DNA from: Wallemia ichthyophaga EXF-994
Lineage: Eukaryota; Basidiomycota; Wallemiomycetes; Wallemiales; Wallemiaceae
DNA: 64,000 nucleotides
Direction of reading: 5' to 3'
Assembly (NCBI RefSeq): GCF_000400465.1
Contig: NW_008806275.1
Coordinates: forward strand, 372,001-436,000
Part shown: positions 10,455-22,246 of the stretch, piece after piece
How positions within the stretch are numbered: position 1 is the stretch's first letter
Layout: every line of letters starts with the position of its first letter
Notes under the pieces: model-generated
Told to the model about the DNA's origin: nothing
Seen by the model: only the letters and a program-made list of their open reading frames with translations
Databases searched by the model: none
Position numbers and translations under genes: made by a program

Positions 10455-11062
10455 CTATCCGTAGACGAGACTGAGTATAAGTTAGAGCGTGTAAGGTAGA
10501 GAAGGAAATAACCCACCGGAAAACGTCATTTTGCACATAATAAGAACCATCTTCCGGCATAAGTTGGAATACTTGTGAGAAAGGAATAGGGTTTGGGCTG
10601 TCGTCAACCATAAGCTGACCAGTAACCAATACCAACAAAGAAGCGACGGATCCGGATGAAGGCTGAGCGTCAATGGTGTCTGTCTTGTGAGCAACTTTCT
10701 GGAAAGGGAGCGATTCCAGCTTTTCAAGGATAGAGTTCACGCCCAAGATCTGGTTAGACTCCCAAGTTAGCATGCTTCCATCGCGCTGTGAATTGTGAGG
10801 TGGATAGGTTGGTGGTGGAGTTACGCACGTATAAACCGCGGAGATTAGCTCTGTTTGAATCGAAAGTGGAGTAGTAGAACTGGTTATTAGAGTGAGTGGT
10901 ATTGATAACCCAACGATTCAGCTGCCCACCTGCGTAAACTAAAACCCATGAGAACCGCGGTCGATAAGTTAGAAGTTGTAAACTCACTTGAGCTGCAATT
11001 GTGTTTGGATCAGACCTATCAGAGTTTAGCAATTTCAAAGGAATTTTGAATATTTTTTACAT
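10455..11062 (-). CDS. NTF2: Nuclear transport factor 2
   Basis: Homodimer that carries RanGDP into the nucleus. Six coding exons: 11062-11061 (AT only), 11015-10988, 10938-10930 (9 nt), 10879-10829, 10785-10517 and 10470-10455; sum 375 nt, 124 residues (yeast 125). The spliced start is MSDPNTIAAQ-FTQ-FYYSTF, where the 9 nt exon TTTACGCAG supplies FTQ, present in yeast as NFTQFYY. Later blocks: RANLRGLY, SMLTWESNQILG, LPFQKVAHKTDTIDAQP, FSQVFQLMPEDGSYYVQND, and the C-terminus FRLVYG. The start codon is rebuilt as AT|G over a 45 nt intron (11016-11060). The sum is divisible by 3 and every join gives family sequence. Divergent from DLIC, 36 bp between starts. Confidence 0.93.
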
Positions 11063-11098
11063 CTTTTGATCACCGTATACAACAGAGTGCTTTTGGTT

Positions 11099-12715
11099 AT
11101 GCAGCCAAGTGAAAATATCTGGTCATCAATTTTAGACAGCGTTTCCAATAGCCAATCAAGGCTGCCTTCTAAGAATGTTCTCTTGTTAGGTGTGTCCTTA
11201 TTATTCCCAGCTACAAAAGGCTGATTCTGTTTCGCAGGTCAAACTGGAAGCGGGAAATCATCTGTTATTTCACATCTTACAAACAAGCCAATCAATTCAT
11301 CTCATAAAGATTACGGTTTAAGCGTAGAATATTCGGATGTACACGATATCGCTGATGATGAAGTTATGGCTAGAATGTCCATCTACTCAATACCAAACTC
11401 AAATAAGATTTATACCGATTTAATTAAGCTTATTATTACCCCTGAAACTATTTCAGACCTTTTAGTCGTCATTCAGCTCGATTGGGAAAGGCCTTGGAGC
11501 TTTATTGATGATTTGAGCAGGTGGATTAGCTGGATTGATCTGCATATTAGCCATCTTAGAGGTCTCGATGACAAATTCAATTCTCTCCTTCAAGATCTTC
11601 AACTTAAGTTAAGGCGCTATCTTGAAAACTACACTGAACCTTCTTCAACCTCAGATAATAAATCGTCAGTTACAAAACTCGCTATGGGCTTAGAAGATCC
11701 TCTCCCTCTTGATAAAAGTACTCTCACTCATAATTACTCTTCAATTCCACTCGTCATTCTTTGTCACAAATCTGACACAATCGACAAAGCTCAAAACATA
11801 AAGAAGGACGGTTGGGCCACTGATGATAACGTCGAATGGATACAACAAGTTCTAAGGGGGATTGCCTTGAAGTGTGAGTTCTTCTACTCTCACTTTACTC
11901 TCTAACTATTATCAGATGGTGCTGCTATAGCCTATACCTCGATAAATAAGCCTGAAACTATCAATCTTGCACGTGAATATATCTACCATAGGTTATTTCA
12001 ACCAGATGCTCAATCGCATGCACCGCGTTCATTCCCTTTCAATAGGCGAGCTGTCATCGTTGAGCATGACGCCGTTTTCATTCCATCCGGATGGGATAGC
12101 TGGGGAAAGATTACAGCTCTGAGGGAAGGTATTAGTCCTACAGAAGATATAGTCAACGAAGGATGGGATAACCAATTGAATGGCGATCAAGATGCACAAC
12201 CCAAATCATCTAAAATCTTTCAAGACGTTATACACGATCCTACTAGATATCATTACAATTTATCAACTCAACAGGACACAGAGCTCGTTGCAGAATCCGA
12301 AACAAACTTCCTTGCAAAGCATTTCGAGTCACTTTCCAAAGATCCACAAAGAGATCCACGCAACACATTCAAGCAAGCCTCTAAACCTGAAAGCGTATCT
12401 TATGGCTCAGGTATAGTAGGTCCTATGGACAGTGATAGTTTGAATCTACCCTCAGTTGAGAGAGTAATGAGGAATGAGACAAGCGGTATTTCGGAAAACA
12501 CGGAGAGCAATGACGCCACCAGCACACCATTCAAGCCCAAACTAAGCCACACACACTCAATGAGCCACTCACAGCCATTCACCCCTACATCTACTAACAA
12601 TCCACCTTCAAGCCAGTCAAATCAAGGAACTCCTTCAGCTATCGCTCCAAGTCAGCATGAAGTGTTACAGAACTTTTTCCAAAGCTTATTAAGTGCTAAG
12701 AAGACTGATAGTTGA
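11099..12715 (+). CDS. Cytoplasmic dynein light intermediate chain
   Basis: Three exons: 11099-11189, 11238-11873 and 11916-12715; introns 48 and 42 nt; 508 residues. Adaptor that connects the dynein heavy chain to cargo adaptors. The N-terminal Ras-like fold has a P-loop rebuilt over intron 1 (LLLGQTGSGKSS), then SVEYSDVHD, VVIQLDWERPWSF, IPLVILCHKSD and GAAIAYTSINK. A motif typical of the family follows, FNRRAVIVEHDAVFIPSGWDS. The C-terminal third is Ser/Thr/Pro/His-rich and disordered, ending in an amphipathic VLQNFFQSLLSAK helix like the adaptor-binding helix of DLIC. Confidence 0.9.
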
Positions 12716-12868
12716 TAACCAATACAAAAATGTAAAAATTGTTTTGCATGTTGTGCTTGCGAGTGTAAAATGATTAATAGTGAGGCGTGTGACTTACAGT
12801 GTCAACTAAACATAAATACATCTACAAAATGTGAACTATCCGATAGCGACTTGTTCATTCACCTCGAT

Positions 12869-14119
12869 ATGACCAATGATATCAAATCTGCCGAGAGCAA
12901 CCTGGGCAAGCTGATGGCCAAAATGCAGTCAATTGATGGCGATAAGAATGCTGTAAGCGATTCTAAACCGAAGAGGAGCAACAAGAAGGACTCTAAACCG
13001 GCTGAGAAGGGTGGTTCGAAGAAGACACCCACGGCGAATAAGGATAAAGCCGATAAGACAGACAATAAGAATAGAAAGCAGCAGACCCAGCCGAAGCAGC
13101 AGAAAGCAACTCCTTCACCCTCAAAACCCAAAGAAGAAGCCAAACCAACCAAAAAGCGTAAGTTAGAGCAGTCTGGAGAACAAAAGAATGTGAATAAGGG
13201 CGATAAGAAGAAGGCTGAGAAGATTGAAGGCGATGGGAATACCTCGTTACAAGCTAAAATGAAGAAAAGCTTATCAGGTGCTAGATTCAGGTATGCATCA
13301 TATGCGCATTTCTGCGTCCAAATCTGACGTATCCAGGTGGATAAATGAGACGCTATACACGACTGATTCTCAAGAGGCGCATGAATTGATGCAGGATGAT
13401 CCTAGTATCTTCAACGAGGTGCGCATCGCTTCTCCAACGACAAAAAAGCTAACAGCAGTTCAAACAGTACCACGAGGGATTCGTAGAGCAGACAAAGTCT
13501 TGGCCTCAAAACCCTGTTGAAGTGATCGCCAAGTCGCTCTCATCGCTTCCTACAAGTTCTACTCTGATCGTTGATCTGGGATCGGGCCCAGCCACGCTTG
13601 CCAAAGCGTTACCGAAGCACAGGGTGTTATCATATGACCTGGTTGAAGCTGAAAATGGAGCTGTCGTCGAATGCGATATCGCGAAGAAAGTTCCGCTGCC
13701 TACAGCCTCAGTCGACAGGGTCGTCTTTTGCCTTAGCCTTATGGGATCAAATTGGGTTGGAGCTATCACTGAGGCCGAAAGAATACTCGTCGCAAAGTAA
13801 GGTTCCCCAGCTCACAACTTTAGACAGCTGACCAAGGCAAACAGGGGCAAAGTGCACATTGCCGAAGTGAAATCGAGATTCTCAAGCATAAATGAGTTTG
13901 TAGAACTAGTCTCGCACTTCGGACTTAAGCTCGTTGACAAGGTGGGTTTTGCTTGGCACTATCATGTGATATCATTGACGACTCGCATAGGATGAGTCAA
14001 ACACCCACTTCGCCAACCTGGTGTTCACCAATGGCGGCAAAAAGGACATGGTAAACATGAAGGAGCTAACGGACAAAGGGAAGAATATTTTGAAGCCTTG
14101 CTTGTATAAAAGACGCTAA
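12869..14119 (+). CDS. RRP8: 25S rRNA adenine-N1 methyltransferase Rrp8
   Basis: Nucleolar SAM-dependent methyltransferase that makes m1A in large-subunit rRNA. Five exons: 12869-13290, 13337-13418, 13459-13796, 13824-13941 and 13991-14119; 362 residues. The lysine-rich N-terminus suits nucleolar targeting. Motifs: MKKSLSGARFRWINETLYT across intron 1, QYHEGFVEQTKSWPQNPV, SAM loop IVDLGSGPATLAKAL, DIAKKVPLP, VFCLSLMGSNW, and VHIAEVKSRFSS. An in-frame ATG at 12770 would add 33 residues; I prefer 12869 because family proteins lack the Cys-rich extension, but either could be used. Confidence 0.92.
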
Positions 14120-14362
14120 TATGAATGCACGTTGAATCTGCCAAGAAAATTAGGTACGCGTACCCATTCACCGCAAATAGTCGTGGCGCAAAAAGAGTAG
14201 TCGGAATTGATATGAACAAGGTTATATCAAGCTGCGTATCTCTTCGGTCACTCTTCCTACTTTTAATTTAGTAACCGTGAGAACCAGCTGACACCCTTTG
14301 ACTCTAATCACTCAAGCTTCATAACCGCCAAGAGCTCAGAATTATATTACAGCCAAGCAATC

Positions 14363-17300
14363 ATGCGGTCACTCCGAGAATCTTTCTCATCTGCAACCAC
14401 CATGTTCGCAAACAAACCAAGTGAAACTTTGTCATCAACGGAGAAATCTGACCAAAGTGGGCGATGAGTAGACTGGATGATACGTGGCTAACATTTCTAA
14501 AGCACCAGCTCATGTCAGAGACTCATCCGATATCCTCCATGAACACAACGTCGATCCCCTGCTCGGGCTTTCTTTCGGTAGGGTCGATCAGCTGCAGAAG
14601 GAATTCGGACCCAACAGATTAAAACCCCCGCCCAAACCATCTTTGCTGAAGATATTCGGTACTCAGATCGGAAATGCTGTAAGTTGCACGCTCGCCTTGC
14701 CTCTTAATCTCATATGTCGTCATTGTAGATGACACTCGTTCTGATAGCTGCAATGGCTGTCTCCTTTGGTACACAAGACTGGATTGAAGCAGGCGTCATT
14801 GCTGCTCTCGTTATCCTCAACGTCACTGTCGGATTTACCCAGGAGTGGAAGGCTGAAAAGACTGTTGCTGCCCTCGAAAGTGTGGGTAAATAATACATGC
14901 TAATAACTTGTCTAACTCATAAAACAGGTAGGAAGTCCTACCGCTGTTGTCGTACGGCACGATGCTTCAAACAAAGGTCATGAAGGAAAAATTATCGATG
15001 TTCAAACCGACGAAGTTGTTCCAGGCGATATTATGATGGTTAAAATTGGAGATGTTATTCCTGCTGATGGAAGAGTTATTGCCAATCACATATCCAACCT
15101 CGAAGTAGACGAAGCCTTATTGACTGGTGAATCTCTACCCGTCGCTAAGCAAACTGAAACACTCGATGACAAAACATGCCCTGTTGGTGATCGTCTTAAC
15201 ATGGTTTTCTCCGGTAGTCAGGTGACAAAAGGTAGAGCTAGATGCGTAGTCACTTCAATTGGAATGAATACTGAGCTTGGTTCTATATCTGAAGCTTTGG
15301 CAACAAAAGCTGATTCTAAAAAGCGCGGTTGGAGAAGATTTTGGGAGAAAACGCAGGTTTTCTTAGGTGTAAAGGGTACAACCCCACTTCAAATAAAATT
15401 GAACAAGTTGGCCTACTTGCTTCTTGCATTAGCAATCATATTTGCCATCGTCGTCGTCAGCTCAACTGGATACGTTGACATTCCAGATTCCACGGCAACT
15501 TATGCAGTTGCTACTGCTATTTCTGTTTTGCCTGCTTCGCTCATTGCTGTAGTTTCGCTAACACTTGCAACATCTTCAAGAGAGTTAGCTAAGAGGAACG
15601 CATTAGTTCGTAAGATGGATGCAATCGAAACGTTGGCAGGTGTAACAGATATCTGTTCAGACAAGACTGGTACTATCACTGTCGGAAGAATGGTTTTAAA
15701 GAAGGCTTGGGTGCCTTCACGTTCTGAATCAACGGACACCAAAGTCGGACAAATCTATGCCGTTGAATCGGGTAAAGATCCTTACTATCCAAGAGGCACA
15801 ATACAAGCACAAGATAACAACGCCGACGACAATGAGAGTGACGTATCAGATAGCGACGTCGTTCATGTAAATGAATTGGATTCTTCATTTCAGGAACTCG
15901 TTCAGTCGGCTGCACTCAACAATATGGCAACAATATCAGCTGGTGATGAAGGAGGCGAATGGGACGCCAAAGGGGATCCAACAGAGATTGCCTTACAAGT
16001 GTTCTCTCATAAGGCTGGTCATGGTAAACCTCATTTGACACATCAACCTAAGCATAGAGCAAAGAAGGAAGATCATCCTGCGCCTAGGGCTGATGTAAAG
16101 GGTCACTTTGAGATGTTAATCGAACATCCCTTCGATTCATCTATCAAAAGAATGACTACTGCATGGAAATTCGTTGATGCTCAGAATGCCGACGATTCCA
16201 AGCAACATGTCTTCATTTATATGAAAGGTGCAGTCGAGAGGGTGCTAGAAAGATGTACACATGTTTCAATAGGTGATAAATCAATTGAGATGACAGAAGA
16301 TGCCAAAGATGACATCATAAAAAAGATGGACCAGTTGGCAGCTGAAGGATTGCGTGTTTTGGCTCTTGCTGGTAGAACGGACCGTCTTTCCAATGCTCAG
16401 ACTGTGAAGGAAACTAAGAGAGACGATGTAGAAAAAGGGTTTGGTCTGTTAGGCTTAGTTGGTATATTTGATCCGCCAAGACCTGAGTCTAAAGGGGCTG
16501 TCTACGATTCAAGGCGAGCATCGATAGTCGTAAGAATGCTTACGGGTGACCATGCAGCAACAGCCGCATCGATCGCGATGTCAGTGGGCATCCTAGATAA
16601 GAATCACTCCAAATCTGCTGTAATGACTGGCCAACAATTCGATGCAATGACTGATGAAGAGGTAGATGCACTTGAAGAGCTCCCCGTGGTGGTAGCGAGA
16701 TGTGCTCCTGAAACTAAGACTGGATTCGTTGATGCCTTACATCGTCGAAAACGTTTAACTGTTATGACTGGCGACGGTGTGAACGATTCACCTGCCCTTA
16801 AGAGAGCCGATGTTGGAGTTGCAATGGGACTCAATGGCTCAGATGTTGCAAAGGGTGCTGCCGATATCGTTCTGGCAGACGACAACTTCTCTACTTGTGT
16901 TCGTGCAGTCAGAAAGGGTAGATCGGTTTTTACAAACTTATCAAAATTTTTAGTCTACTTACTTGCTGGTAACGTTGCGGAGGTCTTGGTGTTGCTTATC
17001 GGGTTGGCTATTCGTTCTGACGGCAATGCTGTCTATCCTATCTCACCAGTTGGTGCACTGTAAGTAGTAAACTTGATGCGTGGATTGTCTGACAAACCGC
17101 GAAGCGTAATAAACACTCTTACAATCGGTCCAGTAGCTTTCGCGCTCGGTATCGAACCAACAGCAGACGACACGATGCTTCAACCACCTAGCAACTTCTT
17201 CACTATATTCACACCTACATGGTTCCTGGATCTATCCTCTTATGGATTTGTTTCGGGTGCACTCTGTTTTGCTAATTACATCATCGTCATCTATGCAAGA

Positions 17301-17800
17301 AACGACGGTAATGAAGATGTCTCTGCCAATTGCAATGAGGGTGCTGTCAACAGTGAATGTGAAGTCATATACAGAGCAAGAGCTGCAGCATATGCCTCAC
17401 TATTGCTCATGCTGATGATCCTTGCATTTGGCTGCAAACATACAACTCGCAGTGTTTTCAAGATGAATCTGCTTGACAACAAGCTCCTCATTTGGTCAGC
17501 TGGGCTGCTATCGCTCAGTGTCTTCCCGGTTATCTACATTCCTGGTAAGTGCCTCTCTCAATGATATCACATATCTCATTACGTTAATTAGTGATCAAAG
17601 ATCGTGTCTTCCAGGTCACTGGTATTGGATGGGAATGGGGAATGATTGCAGCAACCGTTTTGATATTCTTCGGGTACTTGGAATTATACAAAGCTATAAG
17701 AAGGTTATATATTAGAAGATCTATCAAGAAAGCTGATGTGGAGAATTTCAATGAAAAGGAAATTCGACTTGCACCAACAATGGAACCTAAAACTATTTAA
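14363..17800 (+). CDS. Ena-type (P-type IID) sodium/potassium efflux ATPase
   Basis: Plasma-membrane pump that exports Na+ (and K+) in fungi, central to salt tolerance. Six exons: 14363-14456, 14503-14678, 14729-14881, 14928-17059, 17105-17544 and 17592-17800; 1,067 residues. Motifs: actuator LLTGESLPV, PASLIAVVSLTLA in TM4, phosphorylation loop CSDKTGTITVGRM, GDPTEIALQVF, MLTGDHAATA and TGDGVNDSPALKRADVGVAMG. The N-terminal VRDSSDILHEHNVDPLLGLS matches the cation ATPase N-domain. The WD-x-KGDPTEIALQVF form and C-terminal membrane order favour Ena over Ca2+ (SERCA/PMR) pumps. Exon 5 entry uses acceptor GCGAAG, chosen because it restores SPVGALLVINTLTIGPVAF. Confidence 0.92.
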
Positions 17801-17856
17801 ATAAATTTCGTAATGTATTTAAAGTTGAAGCAATTGAATCTCTTATACGCACCTTC

Positions 17857-20800
17857 ATGGGTACGGAGATAGCTAGAGCGGAAAGCTTAAACTGGGTGGA
17901 TTTCAAACACTTTCTCAATAATGAATTAGTCGATAATTGCATGGAATCAGAGATAATTGAATTGCTGAAGAAATCGCAATCAATTGAATCTCCTTTATCA
18001 ATCAAGTATACTTACATCTACAACAAGCTCATTATTTTCAACAAAAATCTTCCTTTTTTAACTCAAAGCGTCTCAAAAAAAACTTGGAAAGCTTTATTGA
18101 AGCGTCATGGCTATGACGTCGTTACGCGTAATCTTGCCAACATGTCTACCAGAATACCATTGTATGTCTTGCAAGATTACATTAGATCAACGCAGAACAT
18201 TCATCTTTTGCATCCAAGTAACCACCACTTAGCCGCGTACGGTGACTACAATTATTATACATTACTCGCCAGTATAGCTATTAGATCGTCTGGCGATATC
18301 GACGTGGCGCGTAAGTGTTTCCAATTACTCGACGCTCACAGGCAAGATACTCATCAGAGCAAGTTCATAAGATACGATGAAGGTCTTTTGAGCTTTTTTA
18401 TAACCATCTCCAAATTGTGGCGCAAGAATCAAGACAATGACGATATCACAAAGCTTTTGGGAGAGGTTTTGACACAAGCTGACATAAATATCCTAAACAC
18501 GACGAACGTTATTGCGAATGCTGTTATCAAGTTACTCAAATCATTCCCCATTCAATCCCGTTTCAAATATCTCCACAAAATAGAAAAGAGGATCTCGCTC
18601 GCGATGACAATAGACGGTCAGCTCCTTCCAGGTATAACCTACAATGATACACCACAATTTGAAGGTTTTAGTATTTCCATACTTTACTTCCTACCACGTA
18701 AAATTTCACTACCGCTGCTCGAAAACATAAAGCTTGGAATATTACGAACAAGTTACGCAACTGGCATACCTTCAAGTCTCAATAAGAAGCTGTCACCTTT
18801 GATGGAAATAGACAAAGAATCATACATCAACGGATACAAAATCGCAATATTAGCTAGGGACAACAATAAAACTCATCTGATTCATGGCAAGGACTTAAAA
18901 AGCGACAAATTTACAAGGGACATCATAAACAATGTCAGAGATCGATGTAAAACAGCATCAGATAGAGAATTACGAAGGAGGCTTGTTAGCAAGCTGCTGC
19001 TATACTCGGCTCTAAGCAATACGGAACTATATAACTCTCTGAATTGGGCTTTGGGTCGCTTTGTTAACGATGACCTGATAAGGAGTGAACTACTTGCTGG
19101 ATATAATGGCTTTGAGTGAGTCTGATGCTTTATATAACTCCGAGCTTACATAAGCGAATAGTTATGGCATGGTTGATCATTATCTACACTTCTTTGACGA
19201 GCTATCAGGCTTAGCAGCGATTCAAGGTCAGTTATTTGTGTATTTGAAAGCAAATATTAACAAGATTCTAGGTTTGGGACAAGATGTTCCAGTAAATAGG
19301 CAGCACGTTCGTGCATCTATACTTCAAGCTGCTGATACTGGTAATAAGCTACTGAAGAAATACCTGGAAGTTGCATCACACTCTTCAGAGAAGTTGTCTG
19401 AGTTCGCAGTCGAAGAATACGACAATCTATCAATGCTACTTCTTGGAGTACTCAATAAAAGATTTGAGCTTATTGAAAGGCTGAGGAAGTTGCAATACGG
19501 TAAGGAAGCCTTTGCAGAATTTGTGGGCAAGCTACTTGAACCAATTAAAAAGCTTTATGGGGAATGGCTAGTAAACAAACTCAGTGCTAAAAAAGGCTCT
19601 GCAATTTACCAACCAGCCAATCCTCCAATCATGCTTGTCCAACCGCACGACGTACTCCAACTTTACGATTCACAAATTGACATCACTCAAGTGCTTCATC
19701 TGCCACCATCAATACTTGGTGCAATAGTAGCATGTGAATTCATCGATACATTGGCTGAATATATGCAAAAAATCCGCGATGAGCACCCTTCCAATGCAAA
19801 TGAACCCACCAAAACCTGCTATTATTCCAAGATACCATTTGTCATCTCAGTTCCAGAAACACGTAAACCACTTGGAAAGCGTTTGCGGCGCCTATTTGAA
19901 GATTATACACCATATTTGTCAGCAATTGCCCAGGAGGAATTAAAAAATGTTAACGGGTACCTGCTTCAGACTGAGTGGTTGAGAAGTGCTTTTGGAATCA
20001 ACTTTTGGTACAAAATGCTGCAGAAAATTGGTAAACGCGAGAGGACGACTGTGTTAACTAGTACATTAAAGTCTCTTGCCGATCAGATGTCAAATACTAA
20101 AGCCAATGTTCTTGATTACTTTTATGCTGTCGTTGGTCTAGCAGCACCAGACCGTTGCTATGACATGACGGAGTTTCTCTGTTACTTACATTCTTGCGAT
20201 ACTAAATTGTTTCTAGAGCAACTCGACATTGATGACATTCTCAATGATACTGGAATCTTTATTGAAGCAACTATTAAAGAGGAGTAAGGATTGAAATTTG
20301 CTTTGTCTTATTATTGACGTCTTCTTAGATACATAAACATGTATCAGGACAATCAATGGCCAACAAATCCTTACCAAGTCGTCTCAAAAGTATTTACGCT
20401 GCTTAATTGTCAACCATACAGGGCCGAAAGATTAAGATGCAACCGAATCTCTAAATGCCTGAGCACGAACTTTCAACAAAAGCTAGCTGAATTGTCTACG
20501 CATAGTCTCGCTTCTGCGGTGAATGTCAATATCGAGAGTGACAAACTTGTTGCACAAGACGCTTACTCAAATAGCAGTTGGTTCATAGGCATTAATCTGT
20601 TGGCAGGCAGTCGAAACGGAGCTAATCAGATGCATGTTCAAAGGATATTAACCAAGATGAAAGAGAACCAGGCTAATTATACTAAACAACAATGGTCGTC
20701 GATGTTAAAGGATTTAATAACAGTCTTGACGCCGGTCGGACTTCAAGCTCATGATTCTATAATTGTCGAACTTATCGCAATTGCGAGAGATTCGGATCAA

Positions 20801-22246
20801 GTGCAAAGCCAGTTGAGATTGTTCAATGGTGGCTTATTAAGCACTATACCTGTCAGCAAAGCCAGACATTTCGTATTTAGATTATTTGACTTGATCGGAA
20901 AGAAAGAGATCCATAAGCTAACTACTATTAAGCTAATAGCAAGTGGTATGATGGTTCATGCGCAGTCAGTGATGACAGTAAAAGAAGTCTGTGAGCATTT
21001 GACAAGTATAGCCGATCAGGTTGATCATCCCAGCATTCAAGGATTCATCGTAAATCAGTTGCTGAGAATGGTGAATAATGATCTTCCAATGAAAGTGATA
21101 GAGAACACGTTGCGATTAAACTTCAACACCATTATCAGCCAAATGGAACTCTCCACTGAAATGATCTCATTGATCCGTGATACGTCAGTCGACTTTTCAG
21201 ACATTCATTTGAAAAATATCACAGACAATTTAGATCTAGATGCAGGCAACAAACCTTTCGTAGAAGCAGTGTTTATGAGGACGCCCGAAGATATCCCTAA
21301 TGGCTTCCGTCTAAAGTGGTTTCATTCTTTAGAACGTTTCGCTAATCGCTACATGGTGCGATTGGGTGTACTTGCTATCGCTTTTGGAGACAGAGTAAAG
21401 CTGTCGCATGCAGTCGCATGCCGAAGCGTCCCAACGCTATTCAAAAACTTTGCTATTAGGTGGGAGAGTTTCTTCGATAAGGACTCAACACTGCTGGAGG
21501 TGATACTTCAAAGTTGCACGCGTCTTGTCTATGCACTTGATGAAGACTTAAAGTTGGGTTCTACTCAAAATGGAGCAATTATCGACAGCTTATTCAATTA
21601 CTCAATTGATTTTGATCAGGAAGCTTTCAACTCATTCACTTGTCTTCATAGCTTAGATAGGAAGTCAGACAAATCTTCGAATACTTTTACCTGGCAAGTT
21701 TTAGGCATACTGGCGGCGCATATGAAGAAACTCGAGGTCTTGAGAGAACCTTTAAAGGCGCTAAAGCTAGCTCAATTTGTCCATGAGTGCCTTGATCATA
21801 TGGCTGCGACGCTCATTGGTAGTTTGGAGGAAATTAAGTTCGTCATTGATACTTTAAGTCAAAGTAATGTTGGTGTTTTTTCTCAGCGTCTGTGTTTGCA
21901 TTTATTAGTGAGTGACATATCAATATTTAATACTACTGACAGGAAGAAGGTATACAAATCTGTTTTGTTTAACCAAAAGCTGGATGGCGGTCTGTCAGAA
22001 GTTCAAGACCATTTTCAAGATGAATATGTCGAAATTTTAGCTGAATATTACGCAAAGGTCTTTGACGATTTAACTGCCATCAAAGTCACAAACCAAGCTG
22101 TTGAGGCTGGAGTTTCAGATAAATCCATTTACGCTTATCTGAAACCATATACAGGAAGCGCGCTTGTGAAAGCACATACAAAGGAATTATTGTCAAATGA
22201 CAAGTACAGGTATGTTGCCTCTAGATTACTTCTTCACAGAGTGTAA
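17857..22246 (+). CDS. Large uncharacterised helical protein (1,432 aa)
   Basis: Three exons, 17857-19115, 19162-20283 and 20329-22246, with 46 and 45 nt introns; both joins keep frame (GA|T and GA|A). I do not recognise the family. The sequence is almost entirely predicted-helix with many Leu/Ile heptad-like stretches, no membrane segment, no zinc ligands, no P-loop and no obvious catalytic motif; that pattern suggests a HEAT/ARM-like scaffold. Little low complexity, so it appears under constraint. Convergent side faces a 1.7 kb gene-free gap. Confidence 0.8.
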
